DNA from: an uncultured Acidobacteriota bacterium
GTDB taxonomy: Bacteria; Acidobacteriota; Vicinamibacteria; Marinacidobacterales; SMYC01
DNA: 40,276 nucleotides
NCBI GenBank assembly: GCA_947259165.1
Contig: CAMYKY010000048.1
Location: 1 to 40,276 of the forward strand
Reading direction: 5' to 3'
The position numbers and the translations under genes are program-made. The notes under the pieces are model-generated. The model worked only from the letters and a program-made list of their open reading frames with translations, was not told the origin of the DNA and ran no database searches. Position 1 is the stretch's first letter. Every line of letters begins with the position of its first letter. Shown here in pieces: positions 37,627 to 40,276 of this stretch.

Positions 37627-38676
37627 CTAGCGCCGAGTCATGAGCTCGACGTACAAATCGTAGAAACGATCCAAGTCGAGGTCGAACTGCACCGTCGACT
37701 TCGGCACCCCCGGTGGCTCGTGCTGGTCGAGCTCCCATGCGAGGGTGTAGCCATAATTGGCGGCGTGGTCGATATCGACATCGACGTACATCTCGCGTGA
37801 GCCCGTGATGATGGAGGGGTCCAACACGCTTGCGGCGCTCACCTCGTCCCACATATAAACGCCAGGCGTCCAATCTGGATTACCAGCCACCGGTTGCGGC
37901 ACGTGAAACTCATCGATGTAGCCCGTGACCGGCGTGCCCGCCTCGGCGATGCGAGCGACGAGTTCTTCGCTATGGTGCGTCTTCACCGAGATGTCCACCG
38001 GCGTGATCGTCAACTGCTTCCACGGCGCCCGCAAGACGATGCGCGCCGCCTCGGGATCCCACCACCAGTTGAACTCCCGGTGATAGCGCGCGGAATCGAT
38101 CCCGCCTCCCATGACCGTCAGCGCCTTGGCTTTTTCAGGAAGCGTGGGATCCAACGCAATCGCGAGAGCGAAATTCGTCAGCGGCCCGCCGCCCCAAAGG
38201 TGCACTTCCCCAGGGTAGCGATTGACCATGTCGACGATGAAGTTCGCGGCGTGACCCTTGGCCGCCTCAATGCTCGGCTCCCCTTCGCGAAGCGGCACCG
38301 TCTCGTAAGGACCGGTGTCGCCATCCCAAGCACCTTGATACGGCTGCTTGCCATAGAGCGACTCCCAGCCGCTGGCCTCCTCCTGCGTATGGACGAGCGG
38401 AAAAACGGCCCCTCGATATACCGGAATATCGGTGCGTCCGGCGATCTCGAGAGCCCTCAGCGTGTGCCGCACTTCCTGCTCTAGCCAAAGATCGCCACTC
38501 ACGACCGTGATGCCCAGCACTTCGACATTCGGAGACTGCACGAACATGAGCAGCGCCTGAATGTCGGTCGTGCAGGGACCGCGGGCATCTTGGTCGATGA
38601 TGACCTTGAGCTTCGATTGCGACGAGGCACTAGCCGCAAGCGCGACCAAAGCGAGAGTCGAAATCAGTGTTCGCAT
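37627..38676 (-). CDS. Secreted inosine-uridine nucleoside hydrolase-like protein (variant metal motif)
   Basis: A 349-residue protein with a signal peptide (TLISTLALVALAASASS). The fold is recognised by VEVLGITVVSG, IPVYRGA, LWGGGPLTNFALAIALDP, ALTVMGGG and FNWWWDPEAARIVL. The usual DxDPGxDD calcium-binding loop is changed to DQDARGPCTTDIQALL (from D28), with a longer loop and a single terminal aspartate. The enzyme may hydrolyse a different glycosidic bond, or belong to a known divergent subfamily. ATG 38676 places the signal peptide at the N-terminus; the upstream 17 codons are rejected. Confidence 0.85.
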   Translation of the reverse strand: MRTLISTLALVALAASASSQSKLKVIIDQDARGPCTTDIQALLMFVQSPNVEVLGITVVSGDLWLEQEVRHTLRALEIAGRTDIPVYRGAVFPLVHTQEEASGWESLYGKQPYQGAWDGDTGPYETVPLREGEPSIEAAKGHAANFIVDMVNRYPGEVHLWGGGPLTNFALAIALDPTLPEKAKALTVMGGGIDSARYHREFNWWWDPEAARIVLRAPWKQLTITPVDISVKTHHSEELVARIAEAGTPVTGYIDEFHVPQPVAGNPDWTPGVYMWDEVSAASVLDPSIITGSREMYVDVDIDHAANYGYTLAWELDQHEPPGVPKSTVQFDLDLDRFYDLYVELMTRR

Positions 38677-38769
38677 ACGAATCGGTCTCGATTGCGCCCG
38701 CGGGCACCGGCAGGCCGCGGAGTCCATTCTCTTCCGCAGCCTGCGTGCACGATTGGCGCGCGAGGTGGG

Positions 38770-39201
38770 CTACATGGACTCGGTGCGCTTCTTGATGACG
38801 TCGCTGAGGTAGGCAAACATTTGGCGACCGCTCTCGCACTCCTTCGAGGCCCATTCGACATTGGCGCAGGCGTTGGGCGAGCCATCTTGTCGAATCTGCT
38901 CCAGGTACGGAGCCACTTTGGCGAAAAAGAACAAGCCCTCTCCGTTGTTCTCCGTCAAATAGTCGGCGTTCACGATGCCGTTCCGCGCCATCCCGAAGAC
39001 CATCTCCCAGTACCCGCCCAGCTGACGCCACGCGAAGTTCATGGGGTTGTCGGGCTTTTGGACTTCTTTGACGTCGTCGTAGCTCTTGGGCCAGAACTGA
39101 AAGTTCAGTAGATCGCGAGCCTCTCGCGTCTTGGCCTCCCGGCGCATTTCATACAGGCGCAGGACGATATCAGCATCTTGGTAATTGGGTTTATCAGACA
39201 T
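38770..39201 (-). CDS. Hypothetical helical protein
   Basis: A 143-residue soluble protein with an Arg/Glu-rich helix (DADIVLRLYEMRREAKTREARDLL), then NFQFWPKSYDDVKEVQKPDNPMNFAWRQLGGYWEMVFGMARNGIVN, and an aromatic-rich core (GEGLFFFAKVAPYLEQIR). Similar sequences occur as uncharacterised proteins in environmental bacteria; I cannot name a function. GGAGGGG seven bases before ATG 39201 fixes the start. It lies 93 bases upstream of the nucleoside hydrolase in the same direction. Confidence 0.72.
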   Translation of the reverse strand: MSDKPNYQDADIVLRLYEMRREAKTREARDLLNFQFWPKSYDDVKEVQKPDNPMNFAWRQLGGYWEMVFGMARNGIVNADYLTENNGEGLFFFAKVAPYLEQIRQDGSPNACANVEWASKECESGRQMFAYLSDVIKKRTESM

Positions 39202-39387
39202 GGAAAGACCCCTCCTTAGGGTGAAAAATAGAGAACCAGTGAAGCCGCGAATCATAGCACGTTCGCCACGCCATCGAATCGCCGACAACGCAGGGAATCC
39301 ATCCTTCCTCGCAACCGTAGGTTAGACTGCTACCGAGCCGATCGAGTCGAGAAGCTCGACCGCCCTCAGAAAGGATGGACGCCCAAT

Positions 39388-40276
39388 TTGCTCTATCTGC
39401 TACCTGCCGCCCTCGTGCTGCTCGCCATCGCAGCAGCCAACGTCATCGGCCGAAAACTCAGCGCGCCGGGTTACTCGGGGGCCGAGAGCGATCACTTCGA
39501 CGGCACCCATTTCCGCAATCGGGAAGACGTTCAGCTTCCGAATGCCGGCATGGGAATCCGGTATCTACTCACGACGCGTCCCGGAACTTGGGACGATTGG
39601 CGTGAGATACCTGGCGCGCAATCGCCTCCCGAGCGCGTCGGCCCCAATCAGCTCCGGGTGACTTTCATCAACCACGCCACAACGCTCATCCAACTCGACG
39701 GCGTCAATTTGTTGACCGACCCGATTTGGTCCGAACGCGCGAGCCCATTTTCTTTCGTCGGTCCTCGCCGACGTCACGCGCCCGGCCTGTCGCTCGCGGA
39801 GCTCCCGCCCATCGACGTCGTCCTCGTCAGCCACAATCACTACGACCACCTGAACCTGCCGACGCTGACCCAACTCCAGAAAGACCATGACCCTGAGTTC
39901 GTCATCGGGCTGGGCAACCGTCACCTGCTCGAGAGCAACGGCATCTCGCGGGTGCACGAGCTCGACTGGAACGAGGCCGTCGCCATCGAGCCGCTTTCCA
40001 TCGTCGCGCAACCCGCTCGTCATTTTTCCGGTCGTGGTCTTTCGGATCGGCAACGTAATCTCTGGGTCAGCTTCGTGATCGACGGACCCGGCGGACGCGT
40101 CTACTTCGCCGGTGATACCAGCTACGGTTCCCATTTCGCCGAGACCGCTGTCAAGTTCGGTCCTCTGCGTCTCGCGATCCTCCCGATCGGAGCCTACGAG
40201 CCCCAGTGGTTCATGGGGCCGGTCCACCTGAACCCCGCCGAAGCCGTGAAAGCACACCTCGAGCTGAAAGCGTTTC
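39388..40276 (+). CDS. MBL-fold hydrolase, NAPE-PLD-like (3' end outside window)
   Basis: About 296 residues are visible. An N-terminal membrane span (LLYLLPAALVLLAIAAANVIG) is followed by a metallo-beta-lactamase domain: TFINHATTLIQLDGVNLLTDPIW, the metal motif SHNHYDHLN, QPARHFSGRG (the second histidine region) and VYFAGDTSYG. HATTLIQ with PIWSERASPFSFVGPRR is typical of N-acylphosphatidylethanolamine phospholipase D-like proteins. It probably hydrolyses a phospholipid or acyl substrate at the membrane. The start is uncertain; TTG 39388 follows AAAGGA at 39370-39375, and no ATG exists in this frame before the membrane span. The gene runs off the right edge. Confidence 0.82.
   Translation, partial: MLYLLPAALVLLAIAAANVIGRKLSAPGYSGAESDHFDGTHFRNREDVQLPNAGMGIRYLLTTRPGTWDDWREIPGAQSPPERVGPNQLRVTFINHATTLIQLDGVNLLTDPIWSERASPFSFVGPRRRHAPGLSLAELPPIDVVLVSHNHYDHLNLPTLTQLQKDHDPEFVIGLGNRHLLESNGISRVHELDWNEAVAIEPLSIVAQPARHFSGRGLSDRQRNLWVSFVIDGPGGRVYFAGDTSYGSHFAETAVKFGPLRLAILPIGAYEPQWFMGPVHLNPAEAVKAHLELKAF

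Noticed and set aside
1..40276. CRISPR arrays, tRNA or rRNA genes, insertion sequences with transposase
   Set aside because: I saw no regularly spaced repeats, no tRNA-like cloverleaf and no transposase or integrase gene. The only mobile-type sequence is the small palindrome at 31831-31920.

Overview
The window is GC-rich bacterial chromosomal DNA, densely coded on both strands. No gene-free gap exceeds 300 bases (the longest is 6870-7155). Gene content points to Acidobacteriota or a close relative. It includes a MacB-like permease of the acidobacterial duplicated orphan permease (ADOP) type with no ATPase beside it, DUF4159, DUF1080 and DUF6483 proteins, secreted NHL/LVIVD propellers, and many secreted amidohydrolases and peptidases. 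This is inferred from gene types only, and Gemmatimonadota is the main alternative. TTG or GTG starts are common, and one gene appears to start with CTG.

Layout. 1-8901: a small Ig-like secreted protein, a phosphofructokinase with pyrophosphate-type residues, a secreted NHL propeller, an M24 peptidase-like protein, a lipoprotein amidohydrolase, a DUF1080 lipoprotein, and an unusual aldo/keto reductase-P-loop kinase-HAD fusion. 9036-14378: two tandem, equal-length YtcJ-like amidohydrolases made by gene duplication, an outer-membrane barrel protein and a carboxymuconolactone decarboxylase-like protein. 14389-22428 (minus strand): five tightly packed genes around a RavA/MoxR AAA+ ATPase. Two of them encode very large proteins with C-terminal beta-propellers, one carrying a degenerate von Willebrand A-like domain and the other a helical-repeat array. 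This matches the MoxR-vWA-beta-propeller ternary conflict systems. Directly upstream and co-directional are an alpha/beta hydrolase, a membrane protein and a DUF2089 helix-turn-helix regulator behind a good promoter, so all eight genes could be one unit. 24673-28950: an ADOP permease broken near its N-terminus, a truncated RidA-family gene, DUF4159 and DUF6483 genes. 29118-33890: a minus-strand operon of an LVIVD propeller, a small secreted protein, a multicopper oxidase and an NHL propeller. A 90-base palindromic element forms the first codons of the oxidase.

34061-35623 is a minus-strand TetR / AhpD-like CMD protein / thioredoxin operon. The CMD gene has an in-frame TGA exactly where the second cysteine of its CxxC motif belongs, followed by a small hairpin. 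It is therefore a candidate selenoprotein (CxxU) coupled to its own thioredoxin. 35767-40276: a receptor-like Ser/Thr kinase with PEGA and TonB C-terminal domains, a secreted nucleoside hydrolase variant, an unrecognised small protein, and a metallo-beta-lactamase-fold hydrolase cut by the window end.

The strongest leads are the candidate CxxU protein, the MoxR ternary system with its possible regulatory/hydrolase module, and the AKR-kinase-HAD fusion. All family calls are by eye from motifs; no database search was run.
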